From assembly GCF_020360975.1 (NCBI RefSeq), contig NW_025408667.1:8494001-8558000 (forward strand): a stretch of 64,000 bases of DNA, written 5' to 3'. A model generated the notes under the pieces. That model did not search any database. It was not told the DNA's origin and saw only the letters and a list, made by a program, of their open reading frames with translations. Position numbers and translations under genes: made by a program. The first letter of the stretch is position 1. Each line of letters begins with the position of its first letter. This DNA comes from Hirsutella rhossiliensis. Taxonomy: Eukaryota; Ascomycota; Sordariomycetes; Hypocreales; Ophiocordycipitaceae. This document shows, piece by piece, positions 1 through 12,500 of the stretch.

Positions 1-1457
1 ATCTTATTTTTATATAATATAACCCTCTTATATAAAAGGCTTAGTATAATATATAGTATTTATATTATTAGCTTCGCCGATAATATAAATATAATTAGTA
101 TTAGACCTAATAAGGCTATTATAGTAGTACGCTTAAAGGAGGCCTAGAAGGTATATAAAAAGTAAGCGACTAAGTTTATAGTTATTTTTAAACTATTAAA
201 GAGTAAGTTAATATACTTTATATAAAAGAGATAAGTAATAATAACGCTAGTTTACCTTAAGGCTAATATAGTAATACCGGCTTAAGAGGCCTATTTATTA
301 AGGTTATAAGTATACTAAATAATTATAATAAAAAGTATACTTAAAGTAGCTTTAAGTAAAGATAAAGTGCTAAACTATAGCCTTAACTAAGCTCGCGGCG
401 TTTATATAAAGCTATACCTTACTATATATTAAGGAAGTCTTTAGTAAGGTAATTTAGTCCTAAATCTCTTATACTATAGTTATATCTTATAAGATAATAC
501 CTATAAAAGGAAATTTATAGAAGATTATATAAGACTTAGTATAAGACTAGTTAGCTTACTTTTAAGTAGTAATAGGCGCCTAATATATAACTATAGTCTA
601 TTAAGTTAAAGTAAAGGTATAAGTGCCTTTAATAGACCTTTACTTAAACTAAAGAATAATAAATATCCTTTAAAGGTTAAAGGACTTAAGGCTCTTAAGC
701 TAAATTTAACGCGCGTTTAACATAGTTATAGGTATACTTAAAAGGAGGTAATACTAGAAAGAGAGTAGGCCCTTAGTAGCGCTACTACTTAGTAGGCCCC
801 CCCTTATAGAGGAGATAAGAGTGGTCTAGAGCTAGATAGGATTAAACGACCTCTTAAATAAAGCTAAGTTACTTAAAAGGCTAAATAAGGAATAGGCCGC
901 TTAATAAAATACTAAGAAGGACGTAATCTAATAATACTAAACTAGCCTTTACCTAGCTAACTTCCCGCTATAGTTTAATAAGGTAATAATATTAAATAAT
1001 TATAAGGGCCTCTTTAAGTATATTAGTATAGTAATTACTTAGATATATATAAGAAAGACCGGGCTTAATAACTTTTATTTAACTAATAAGTCCTTAGTAT
1101 AGTTTTACTAATATATACTTATAAATAAAAAAGGGGTATTATTTACTATATAATAATTATTTATTTATTAACGGCGAAGGTAAGGGAGTCCCTCTTAATA
1201 TAGGCCTAGGATATAAGTAATATAAGAGCGAGCCTTTAAAGGAAAAAGATAGTAGTACTATTAATATAATAGTTCCTTTACTTAAGTAAGCTTTATTAGT
1301 TTAATCTAACTTAAAAGCTATATATAAATAAACTAGATAATAGCTTTAAGGTCGCGCTAGAAATAAAGCAGCCTTAACTAAGACCGTCCTAGCTAACTAC
1401 TTACCTTACTAAAGCGACTTAAGGAAGAGAGAAGACTTATAATAATAAGACTTTAGT
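1..1457 (+). pseudogene. LINE (Tad1-like) reverse transcriptase, 3' half, RIP relic
   Basis: Non-LTR retrotransposon ORF2 whose 5' part lies outside the window. The RT catalytic motif reads F-A-D-N (expected F-A-D-D) at about 73-84, followed by the family's thumb region. The frame continues with only TAA/TAG interruptions to about 1440. The sequence aligns along its whole length with the reverse strand of about 56110-54660, the GC-rich LINE in this window, so both are one family. Differences are mainly C:G to T:A changes in this copy. It is cut at 1457 by the 5' LTR of Copia copy 1. Confidence 0.85.
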
Positions 1458-2635
1458 TATTATAAAGTATAGCTTAATTTTATAGTTCTTAGAGATATCC
1501 CTTAGTAAAAAGTACTAAGGAAGCTAAAAAATAAGCTTTAAAAAAGAAGCTTATAAGAATATACCCTTATATTCCTATTTTACTATTATAAAGAAATAAC
1601 AGGCATAGGGAGGCTTTATAGAATAAGCTAGTAAAAAGAGGCTCTATAATACAGTCTAAGGGAATAGCCCTTAAAAGACAAAGACCTCTACTAGACAACT
1701 ATACCTTCCTCTAGGAAAAGCGGGTTAGGATAAGCCTATCCTTATAAACAAAAATATATATTAAATGCATAAGTTAACTACGAGCAGAACGGATACCCTA
1801 TTGCCTATTTTGGCCTAGCGGTTCCAAAGATATCCGCGATACGAGAATAGGTAGGGCATAGAACATTCTAGTTAAATCCACTACTTATACTAGAACCTAT
1901 AGTCTTACGTTAACCATCACGCCACAATCAGACCACCTACTAAGATAGGAAGATATACTATAGATAGAGCTTTTTAAGCACTATAGAATGTGCTAGAAAG
2001 CTGACTAATTGGTCTACTAGTAGGCGAGCAATAGTCTATAAAAGACGAAGGATTTCCCTAGGAGTAGTAGATAGAATAAGTAAGTTCGCAAGTATCTTTT
2101 GCAACGCTATTCTTTTAATATATTATTCAGCCCCTTATATGCTCGTTATAAATTCCGGACGAAATCCTACCCTATACTCCTTCGACCGATCTTTCTACTT
2201 ATATTATCGATTACCCGATTCTACGCTTATTACTTATACCTTCTTATAAAGCTAAAAAGAGGTATAAAAAGAAAGGTAAGAGTATAAAAGGAAGTAAAAG
2301 TAAAATAGCTTCTTATAAACGTAGTAAGATATAAGATAGATATACTAGTAACGGCTAGAAAGGAAGAGGAAAACTAATAAAAAGCTTAGTAGCTATAAGG
2401 ATATTAATAGCTTCTTTAAGTAGGATTTTCTATATAAATTAAGGGACTAAATAAGTATAAAGATAAGCGTTAGATAAAGGAAAGAAGGATAATTAAGGAA
2501 ATATAATAATTATCCCTTTACCTTAATTACTACCTTTATAAAAATTAAATATCTTTGCCTTACTTATTTAACCCCTTACTTTTAATTTTACCTTTATATA
2601 TTTTATATATACTTCTTATATCTCTCTTTATAAGA
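1458..2635 (+). repeat. 5' LTR of Copia copy 1, interrupted
   Basis: Matches the LTRs at 15768-16252, 23820-24303 and 29698-30163, and the reverse strand of 34053-34526 and 60384-60848. LTR starts read TATTATAAAG or TATCGCGAAG; ends read CTTTGCGAGA or its RIP form CTTTATAAGA, so the ends are approximately inverted. A 697-bp solo LTR splits it at 1552-2248. Confidence 0.85.
1552..2248 (+). repeat. Solo LTR, family S1, lightly mutated copy
   Basis: A 697-bp unit bounded by TATAAGAA and TTCTTATA (RIP forms of TG...CA ends), flanked by a 5-bp duplication AAGCT at 1547-1551 and 2249-2253. A second copy of 698 bp lies at 16341-17038. No internal region is present, so it is a solo LTR. Unlike everything around it, much of this copy (about 1600-2240) keeps CpA and TpG sites, for example around 1740-2030 and 2090-2150. 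It therefore escaped most of the mutation that hit its host element. Orientation is arbitrary. Confidence 0.85.
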
Positions 2636-2639
2636 GTTA

Positions 2640-5600
2640 TAAGCCTAAGAGGAATAGAATTCCTATACTTTTTAGCTATTATAAAAGGTACCTTTTTTAT
2701 ATTCTTTATAGCTTCCTTTTACCCCTCTTACTAAAAAAGCTAATTTTTAGCTAACTTTTCTACCCCCTTTTTTATAATAATATTAAAAAACGATTCCTTT
2801 ACTACCTTTATAGTTTATAAAACGATTCTTATAAAGCCTTAAGATTAAGATAAGTAGGTAAAGGAGCTATAAGCTTATATAAATAAAACTATTTATAATT
2901 TAGTTATCTTTAATAAGTAGGACCCTTTTAAGCCCTCTCTTTATCTTAAGGTAATAAAATTTATAAAAGGAGCTTCCCTTTTCTTTAAGCTAACCTCTAT
3001 ATAATAAAGAGCTTTTTCTACTACCTTAAGTAACTATAAGAGTTATTATAAAGAATACCTTTATAAGACGAAACTACTAACTATTACTTATATAGTAATA
3101 ATACAATCCGTTTATACTATAAAGCTAATTTTTCTTTAAAAAGAAAAGACCCTTAAGTAATAGCTTTTATAGCTCGAGACCTTAATAGCTCCCTTAAGGG
3201 GCTATATAACTAACCGTATTAAGAAGACTTATATAGCCTACCTAAGAGCCTATTTTACTAAGAACCTACTAGCTTCTTTATAGCTAGCTAAGTAAGAAGA
3301 AATCCTTAAGGAAGTTAACTAATACTTCTTAATAAAAGCTCTTTTTAGCTAATAGCTATAAGATATATCTTTATTAGTAAAGCTTATTAGTAATAGTTAC
3401 TTAACTATCTTTTAAAAATCTAGCTAAGAACTAAATAAAGAGGCTATTAAAGTATAATAATAAGTAGTCTTATTCTTTTATAGCTAGCACTTAACCTAAA
3501 TAGCTTATCCTACTACCCTTATAACTACTATAGCCCCTTTAGCTACTACTACTACTACTACTACCTTAGCCTTAGCTCTACCTCTTACTCTAGGCCGGGC
3601 CCCGGTCCTATTAGTTAGACCGGCCCGACTAGTCCCTTAATAGACCTTTTAGTCTATTAGTTAAAAAATTAAGAAACTAGTCGAAATCGAACCTCTTTAT
3701 TAAAATTAATAATAAGGGGTAAAAAAGGGGGGTTTTTAAGTAAACCTTTTAAACTAAGACGAGGATTCCTTAAAGAAATAAATAAGGAGGAATCGACCTA
3801 CCTACTAAGTATATAAAAGGCCCTATTAGCTAGAAGACTACTAATAGGTCTTTATAGAAAACCGACTTAAGGAGTTAACCCTTTAAAGAGGCTATAAGAA
3901 ATAATATAATAGTCTTTTAAGGAGGACCCCTTATTATAAAAGAAGATAAATAAGATTTAAGCTACTAAGAGATAGTAACTAATAACGCCGCTACCTTTAT
4001 TTAAGCTATAAATTAAAGGAAAAATCGTTAGTATAGTAAATCTAGCCTTTATCTTTCCTATAGATTAGTAAAACTACTTACTAGGACCCTCTAACTATCC
4101 CCTATAAAAATTAAGTATCCTTAACTCTAGTACTTCCCTTAATATCTATAATATACTCTTATAATTCCGGTCCTTTAAAAAGGTATAAAGGGAATACCTT
4201 ATTACTAGGGAATTAACTATATAGATAAATAGGTATAAAAGAGTGAATTTTATAATAAAATTACTTAATAGGTCTATATAAATTCTTTAATAAAAAAGGG
4301 TAGCTTTTTACCCTTAATTTTTAACGAGCTTAATTTCCTTCTACCTTCTTTAAAATAAAGGAATCTTCTAGGATATAAAGCCTAAGCCTTTAAAGCTAGT
4401 TTAAAAGAATTAGAATATTAAGATTATTAAGGAAAAGTTTAGTTAATTTATTCTTAAATTACGACCTATCCTTAGAAAGGAACTACTTAAGTAGTTAGCT
4501 TTCCTTACTTAAAGGAGGGTAGGTTTAAAAGACCCTCTTTTAGTAGTATAAGGAAACGGCCTTCTTTAGTATATATAACTTAGTTACCTAAGCCCCCTAG
4601 CTTTATATAAGCTAGGCTAATAATAGGGCGTATAAATAACGGGCCTAAAGACTATTAATTATAAATACTATAGCTAAGGGAAGACTAAGAAACGAATTTT
4701 TAAACGAACTATTTTATAGCTAGACTAGCGATATAAGGAAATTTAGGTCGACTAGATAGACGTCTTTAAAGATTAAGAAAGCTTTATTAAGGTAATGTTT
4801 TTATAGACGCTTTTTTAGGGATAGTTTTCCCTTATTTCTTATAAACCTACTTAAGTAAGTATAACTAATCTACCTTCTAGGACTTTATTAATTAAATAAA
4901 ATCCTACTTTAGCTACGAGGTAAAGAAAATATAGTTTAATAGAGAGCTATTTATAAAAGATATCTTAAATTAGCTTTAAAAAAAGGTATTTTACCCCTCC
5001 TATTAATACCGAATACCTAGGCCTAGAACGGAGGGGTAAAAAGATTATAAGGTGCTATAATAAAAAGGGCCTATATAATAAGACTTACTATAAGGCTTCC
5101 CTATAACCTTTAAAAGGAAGTTATTAAGACCGCCTATTACTTTTAGAACTAGGCCCCTAAGGACCCTAAGGACCTTAGGGAACTAAACTAAGGAATAGAC
5201 TAAAAATCCCCCCTTAAGCTCTTTATAAAAAAGAGGGCCTTACTAGCTTACCTTTATACTTATAGCTATAAGGTATACGCTATAACTACTAATATATAGC
5301 TAAAAAGGAAGAAGAAAAAAAAGCTTAATCTTAAAGCCTTTATTAGTTACCTTATTAGCTATAATTCTATAAATATCTTTTAGATTTAGATTCCTTTTTT
5401 ATAAAAAGTTATTTTAACTAAGGATATAATTTTTAATAAATCTAGCTTCTTTAACGGAAAGACGGATTAATAGCCCCTCTTACTCTCTTAACGTTAGCTA
5501 ATTTAAAAGATCTAAATTCCCCCTTCTTAGTAGTTAAAAGAAGAGGCCTTAAATAAGGAAATAAAAGAAGAAACCGATATCGAAGTAGATAAGGATAACG

Positions 5601-7640
5601 CTAACTTTAAAAAAAAAAGAGGAAGCTACTAGATTAAATAATCTAGATAAAGAAGGAGACTATAGGAAAGCGGTAAAGCTAGAATACGCTTACCTTCCTA
5701 TGCTTCCTCTTATAAAATAAAAAGAAGATCTAAAAATAGCTTTTTCTATTTATCTTCCTATCTTAACCCCTAAGGGGGTAAGAAAGGCACCTCTCTTAAA
5801 GGATTACCTAGCTACCTTATTATCCCTACTTTAAGAAGTAAAAGAAGGTATAGGGCCCGATATAGTTATTAAAGAAAACTAACCTCTTTTTTATTTCGAT
5901 CGTTTTTCTAACTTTTATTTAACGGCTATAAAAGATAGTTCCTATAAAGTATTTATAGTAAGCTAGCTTTTTAGGCTATTATTAGTAAGGAAGGTATATA
6001 AAAGAGACCTCCTAGACCTATTAGTAAACTAAAAGTAGCTAGAAAAATACCTTTTTAGAGACTAGTTTTTCTAAGCCTAGAAAGACTACCTAGCTTTATA
6101 TAAAGAGATAAGGTCTTTTAAAAAGGTCCTTAAAGAGAAAGTAAAAGGAAAATAAGTCCTTAGCTATAAGTAGGTCTTTATCTATAAGACTAATAAATAT
6201 AGCTTCCTTTAAAAGTATAAAGCGCGGCTAGTTATTTATAAGAATTAATAGGAAAAAGGGGATCTACTTACTAAGGTAACTACCTTAGTAAGGATATCTT
6301 TTAGACCCTTATAGCTATAGTAATAGAATTCGACCTTAAACTTAATTAGATAAATATAGTTAATGCCTTTGTTAACTAATTACTTAAGGAAGAAGAAGTT
6401 ATTTATATATACCTTCTACTAGGCTTTTAATAGCTCGGAAAGGTTTTATAGCTTAGGAAAGCTTTATATAGACTATAAAGATTACCCCTTCTTTAGTAAT
6501 AGTATTTAATAGGTTCCCTTAAAGCCTTAGGCTTTAAGAAAGTCCCTTAGGAACTATATATAATATAAAAGGGTAAAATTATAGTCTTCCTCTATATTAA
6601 TAATATTATCTAGGCCTACTTAAAAGAGGAAGAAGCTATTACTAAGGAGGCTATATAAGGCCTATAATAAAGGTATAAGATAATAAAGCTTAGGGAGCTA
6701 AAGTAGTTCCTAAGGATATAAAATAGGTCCTAATAAACTATCTAGCTTACCTAAGAGGCCTATATTAATAAGGTCGCTTATAAATTCCTTCTTAATCCCT
6801 TAATAAAAAGCTTTCTTTTATACCTATATTAAACGAAAAGCTTTTACTTAATCTATCCTTTTAAGCTAGGAAGTAAGAGAAATACTAATATTAATAAAAG
6901 GTAAGCTTCTTACCTTTTTTTAGCTATTTCTATTAAACCGGATATCTCCTTTATAGTCTCTTAGCTAGCTAGGCATAACTAAAACCCTAGCCCTAGGTAC
7001 TAAGAAGTAGTAGACCGAGCTATCTTTTATCTCTATTTAACGAGATTATATAGTCTATACTTAAGAAAGTAAGAAAGGAAACTAGCTACTAAAATCTTCC
7101 TTTATTTAAGCGATTTATCCTTTATAGATAATTCCTAAGATAAAAAGAGCTTATAACGGTATCTTATATCCCTTTTTAAAGGAACTATTACTTAAATAGC
7201 TTTAAAGTAAGCTACTATTATAACTTTAAGTATAAAAGTAAAACTACTAGCTCTTTTAAAAGTATTAAAAGAAGCGATTTTCCTTAGCCGGCTACTAATA
7301 TCTTTATAACTATAAGTTCTAACCTTATTATCTATAAAATATAATAATATATAAACTATATAAATTCTTATAGAAAATAATAAGCTATTAACCTAGCTAT
7401 AGTATATTAATATCTATTAGTATTAGTTACGCTAAGAGGTTTAAAGGAGACTTATTTCTATCTATTAGGTTTTAATAGTATTAATAAAAGTAAACGGTCT
7501 TATAAAGCCCTTACTAAAGTAAAAGCTAGCTATCTTTTTATAGTAAATTAAGCTAAAGAATATCTATAAGAAGCTATCCTTAAAGGCCCGCCTTATTAGT
7601 TTATAAAAGGAGCTAATAGCCTATATAAGAAAGTAACGTT
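2640..7640 (+). pseudogene. Copia gag-pol, copy 1 (RIP-inactivated)
   Basis: Retrotransposon polyprotein: gag, integrase, reverse transcriptase and RNase H for cytoplasmic reverse transcription and chromosomal integration. Gag covers roughly 2700-3650 and ends in a Thr-rich stretch (repeated act codons near 3545). The end of integrase is marked by KVILTKDIIFNKSS at about 5406-5450 (Copia consensus KVI.TRDVIFDE). RT shows EFDLKLN at about 6326 and a YINNI box (YVDDI expected) at about 6588. The RNase H end reads VNGLIKPL (ADGLTK motif) at about 7488. The frame is full of TAA/TAG at Gln/Trp positions and cannot be translated. Copy 2 at 24304-29697 is the best local reference. Confidence 0.85.
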
Positions 7641-7854
7641 TATAGCTAAAGAAAAAGAAAGAGGTTTTCCCTTTAAAGGGCCCCTTATTTTAATTAGGGT
7701 TTTCCCTTTAAAGAAGGCCCCCTTTCTTATAAGACTTTCCCTTTCTTTAAGCCCTTATTCCTTAAATAGGTCTAAAAGAGCCTAGGGACCTAAAAGGGCC
7801 CTTACTTTCCTTAAGTAAAGGGATAAGTATAGAGCTAAGAACCTCCTTTATATA

Positions 7855-8318
7855 TATTACGACCACGGTCTAGCGAACTATAGGGACTAGTATATATTAC
7901 GAGGGCACGTAACGTAGGGAGCAAGGAATATTAGACGGACCGACGGGCTAATTAATTTAGAGCGACGGTTTACTTTAGCGCTCTAACGCTCTACGGCTAG
8001 GATCGTAGGATCGCTCTAGCGCCCTAGCGCTCCTAGGCGACGGGATCACCTAGTGCTCTCGGCGATCTAGGAAAGCTCTTAAGATATATAAGGAAGGGAC
8101 GGAATACTCCTTTAAATAGATAGCTCGATAGCTTTTAATATAGATCTTTATTACGATTCTATCTCTAATTCTAATTACTTAGTTATAGTCTATAGTTTAT
8201 AACCTCTAACTTATTATTAATATAATATACTTATTATTACTTAGACTACGCCTTATTATATCTACTAATATAAACCCCTCGATAGGTTTATCCCTTAGGA
8301 ATAATACTAGTCGTTATA
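7855..8318 (+). repeat. 5' LTR of chromodomain Gypsy element
   Basis: 464 bp, aligning end to end with 15233-15697. Differences are transitions of the RIP type, with more CpG kept in this copy (for example around 7940-8050). Confidence 0.88.
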
Positions 8319-8499
8319 CGTTAAAAGCTTTTATTTAGTATAATACCGCGTTACTCTAAGCAATATTATAACTATTAATATACCTATATAGTAAGCTAGA
8401 TTAACTAACTCTAGAGCTACTATATTACCTTAGGATATAATACGCGAGATTATTACCCTTTAATAAGAGGTATAGTTACTTAAGAATAAAGGAGGTAAT

Positions 8500-9560
8500 A
8501 GATAAGTTAGGGACCTTAGAGAAGTAGTTAAACTAAAATAGCTAGGACTATTCGACGGTACTTATAGTACTCTTTAAGACTTTCTTACCTAACTTAAGGC
8601 CTACTACTAGTTTTACTTAATAAAACTTTCGAACTTAGTTAAAAAGGTACTCTACGTAGGAAATTATTTATCTAGAACGGTACTTACTTAGTTTAGACCT
8701 ATTATAAGGGACTATCTTAATAACTAACTAGTATAACGAAATAGCGAAATAGATAAAGTCTTTACTAGTTTCTAAGGATTTAAAGAAGCTATTACTAAGG
8801 TATTTAGAATAACTAATAAAGAATAAGAAGCTAAATAGAAACTTTAAGAACTCTAATAAAGGACCTTAGTATCGGACTATACTACTAAATTCCGTTAAGT
8901 TACCTTAAAACTTAAATAGGACAACGAACCCCTTATATTGCGATTCTACGATAAACTTAAGGAAAAAGTTAAGGATAAACTCTATAAGGAAGATCGACTT
9001 AACGGCCTCTTAAACTATATTACTATAGTAGTATAAATCGACGATAGATAGTATACGTAATACTAAGAAAAGAAATAAAAAAGAGGAAACTAAAACCCTT
9101 CTTATAAAAATAACTTTAGCTAACGCGCTAACTATAAGAAAAAGCATAAAATATAAATAGCTTAGGTATATATAATAAATCCTAGACTAATAGATTTAAG
9201 TATAATATAGAAAGGTAAAAGAAAGTATTTTAACTATAGGAAACTTAGATATTACTTTAAAGAATATAGATAACCTTATAAGGAGAAGAAAACCTACTAA
9301 GTACTAGCCTTAAAAGGTAAGAAATACTTAAACGCTATTAATAAGTAGGAACTAAAGTATAAACTCCTTAGTTAGACTATATACTACGACGATAAATATA
9401 TAGTATACCTAAGCGATAAAAACGGTACTAGATAGTTCCTAAAGCTATTAAAGAAAACCTTTATAATAATATAATAAAGGGATCCTAAAATATAGAAATA
9501 AGTTAAATTTATAGAACTAAAATACCCCTATCTTAAAAGAGTCTCTTAAGACTAGATTAA
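8500..9560 (+). pseudogene. Gypsy gag (capsid and zinc knuckle), chromodomain element
   Basis: Gag of fungal Gypsy elements. The retrotransposon gag domain reads from about 8545, with LFDGT, LKAYY and the block FYDKLKEKVKDKLYKEDR near 8950-9005. A CX2CX4HX4C zinc knuckle is visible at about 9223-9270 with Cys and His turned to Tyr and Gly to Arg (Y-F-N-Y-R-K-L-R-Y-Y-F-K-E-Y). The knuckle lies in a different frame from the gag core in my reading, so a small indel or a misread on my part is possible. Stops are TAA/TAG only. Confidence 0.8.
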
Positions 9561-9599
9561 GAAGAATAGTAAACGATTCTAAGAAGATATATAAAATAA

Positions 9600-12500
9600 A
9601 AATCGATAATAATAATAGGTAGTCTATAACTAATATAATAAAGAAGATATAGATATAGCCCTTATACTTACGAAACTTAAATAATAACTTAAAGAGGAAT
9701 AATAAAGTATTAATAATATAAGCTTTAAAGAATAAGAAATACTTAAAGAAATAAAAGATAAGAACGAACTTATACTACTACCCTTACTACTAAAGGAAAA
9801 TATTACGATTAGAGAATACGCTTTATACTTTAAAGAATTTAAAGAAATACTTAAAATTAGAACCTAATAAATACCTTAAATTCTTATAGAAAACTAATAA
9901 GCTATATTAATTCGATATTAACTAGTACTATATAAAGGAGACTATACTATAGCTATTACTATAGTTAATACCTTTATAGCTTTATAATAAGAATAGTAAC
10001 TATAAGGAGAATTTAAAGACGATTTATAAATACTACTTACTTATAAGTACTATAAGTATATTTTATAGATATTATACGTCTACCTAGATTATATAATATA
10101 CTTTTAGATAAAGGTATAATACAACGCTTTCTTAGTTAAGTTTAAAGGATAAGTACTTTTAAAACCCTACTTAAGTATAGAACTAAACTACTAGAAAATC
10201 GATTAACGCTACCTAAACGACTAAGTTATATTATTAGAACCCGATTATAGTATACTACTTAAATACCGCGACGACTATAGTTTACTAATAAGATGCCCTT
10301 TAAAGATATATAAAATCTATAAATACGCTAAAATAAAGAAATAGTATAGCGCTACTCGCTTTAAAGTATCTAAACCCTTAATCTTTTAAAGACTTATATA
10401 ATAAGTTAAATATAATAAAGAAGATTATAACGAATATATATACCTAAACTATAGAGTTTATAAATATAAAAAGGTATAAGTATAGTATAAACGATATAAT
10501 AGTATATTAAAAGATTATTAGTAATATATATAACGGCTATAAGCTATATTTAACTAAGGAAGAATCGATATAAAAATACTATATAAAAAATAAAAAGACG
10601 CTAAATAAAAACTCGACCTTTAGTATAAAAATAAATAGAATTATAAAGTATAATATATAATTAACTATAAAGTAGTATAATATAAACGATATAGCGTTAA
10701 GAAATAAGAAATCTTTAATTAGCTATAAGAAATTAGTCTCTTAAGCCCAAATATAATACTACGCGATAAAGATATAAAGAAACGATATTAATAATAAATC
10801 GAAGAAGAATACCTAAATAAAATAAATAAGGACTAAGTAAAAACTAAAGTACGCTATTTATAAAAGGGCTATAGACTAGTATAATATAATAAGATCTAAG
10901 GACCCTATATATAGTAATAGTAAGCTATAGTAACTAAATAGTATTAGATATTTAAATCGCGGGATATTATATATATATACTTTTAAACTATAGCGTAATA
11001 GGTAATTACGTTTTACTTAAAGTCGTTAATCGTTACTAACTTATATAAGGATATAAGAAAGATCTATATAAACTTATAAATATTATAGGAGAGGCTTTTA
11101 ACTATAATAATAGAATTATTAATATAAAGATTAATTACCTCGATATTAATATCTAAGGCTACGATAAATAAGTTAACTTCGATATTATAGATATTAAAGA
11201 ATATAACCTTATATTAGGACTTTTATAGCTATAAGAGAGTAACCTACTAATTAACTAGAGAACTAGCTAGCTATATTAAAATAAAGATATAAGTTTCTAG
11301 GACTAGTAGATTTAAAAGAAAGTAAAATTTTATAATAATTTAGCTACTAAATAAGATAAAAGGGATAACCGTTTAAGTAAATTATTATAGGCTTTAGCGA
11401 TATAAACGAAAATAGTAACTAAACTAGCGGATATAATAAAATCGATTAATAAGACCTATATACTAACTAATATAGCTATATAACCTAGTATCCGATATAA
11501 ATAAAATAAAGGATATAATATAAAGATCTAAAGAGTTATTACTACTCTAAGGAAAGACCTTAAATAAATTAATAAAGAGCTTAAGTTAAGAGAAACTAGC
11601 TCTTAAAAGGAAGAATAAAGTATATAAGATAGAATAAAGAATATCCCCTAGGAATACTAAAAATATAATAAACTCTTTAAGGAAGAACTTAAGATAGGGT
11701 TACCTAAATATAACTAGTAAGACTATAAAATTTATCTTAAGGATAGAATAACGCTAACGTTCTATAAAATCTATAACCTAAACGAAAAGTAACTATAAAC
11801 GCTATACGACTACCTCGATAAGAATCTATAAAAGGGATATATATAAACGTTAATATCTAAAGTAGGCTACCTAGTTATATTTATTTTAAAGAAAAATAGT
11901 AAGCTATAACTAATTATCGATTATAGACGCTTAAACGATATTATAATAAAGGACTAAATACTATTACTACTTATATCGGAACTATAAGATTAACTATATA
12001 GTAAAAAATAGTTTATAGCCCTTAACCTTAAAGGCGCCTATAACTTAATATATATAAAAAAAGGTTATAAATAGATAATAGCCTTTAAAATAAAATTTAA
12101 ACTATTTAAATATCTAGTAATACTATTTAGACTTATAAATATACTAGCTACCTTTTAATAGATAATTAATAATATCCTATATAAATACTTAGATATCTTT
12201 ATAGTAGTATACCTAGATAATATCCTAATCTTCTTAGATACCTTAGAAGAATATAAGGAATATATTTATAAGGTACTCCGCGTACTTTAAAATATAAAGT
12301 TACTAGTTAAATTAAAGAAAAGTAAGTTCTATATATAGGAAGTAGACTTTCTTAGATATACGATCTTACTAAAAGAGATATAAATATAATAAGATAAGAT
12401 TAACTTAATTAAAAAATAGCTAACGCTAAAGAACGTTAAAGACGTATAAAGTTTCCTAGGATTTATAAATTACTACTAACGATTTATTAAAGATTTTAGA

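Noticed and set aside
2099..2287. Open frame of 62 codons on the plus strand
   Set aside because: It starts inside the S1 solo LTR and ends in Copia LTR sequence, crossing the junction at 2248. A chance frame.
7680..7760. Repeated tttccctttaaag motif as a regulatory element
   Set aside because: It occurs at the end of the Copia coding region in all three copies and may just be part of the element's 3' untranslated part.
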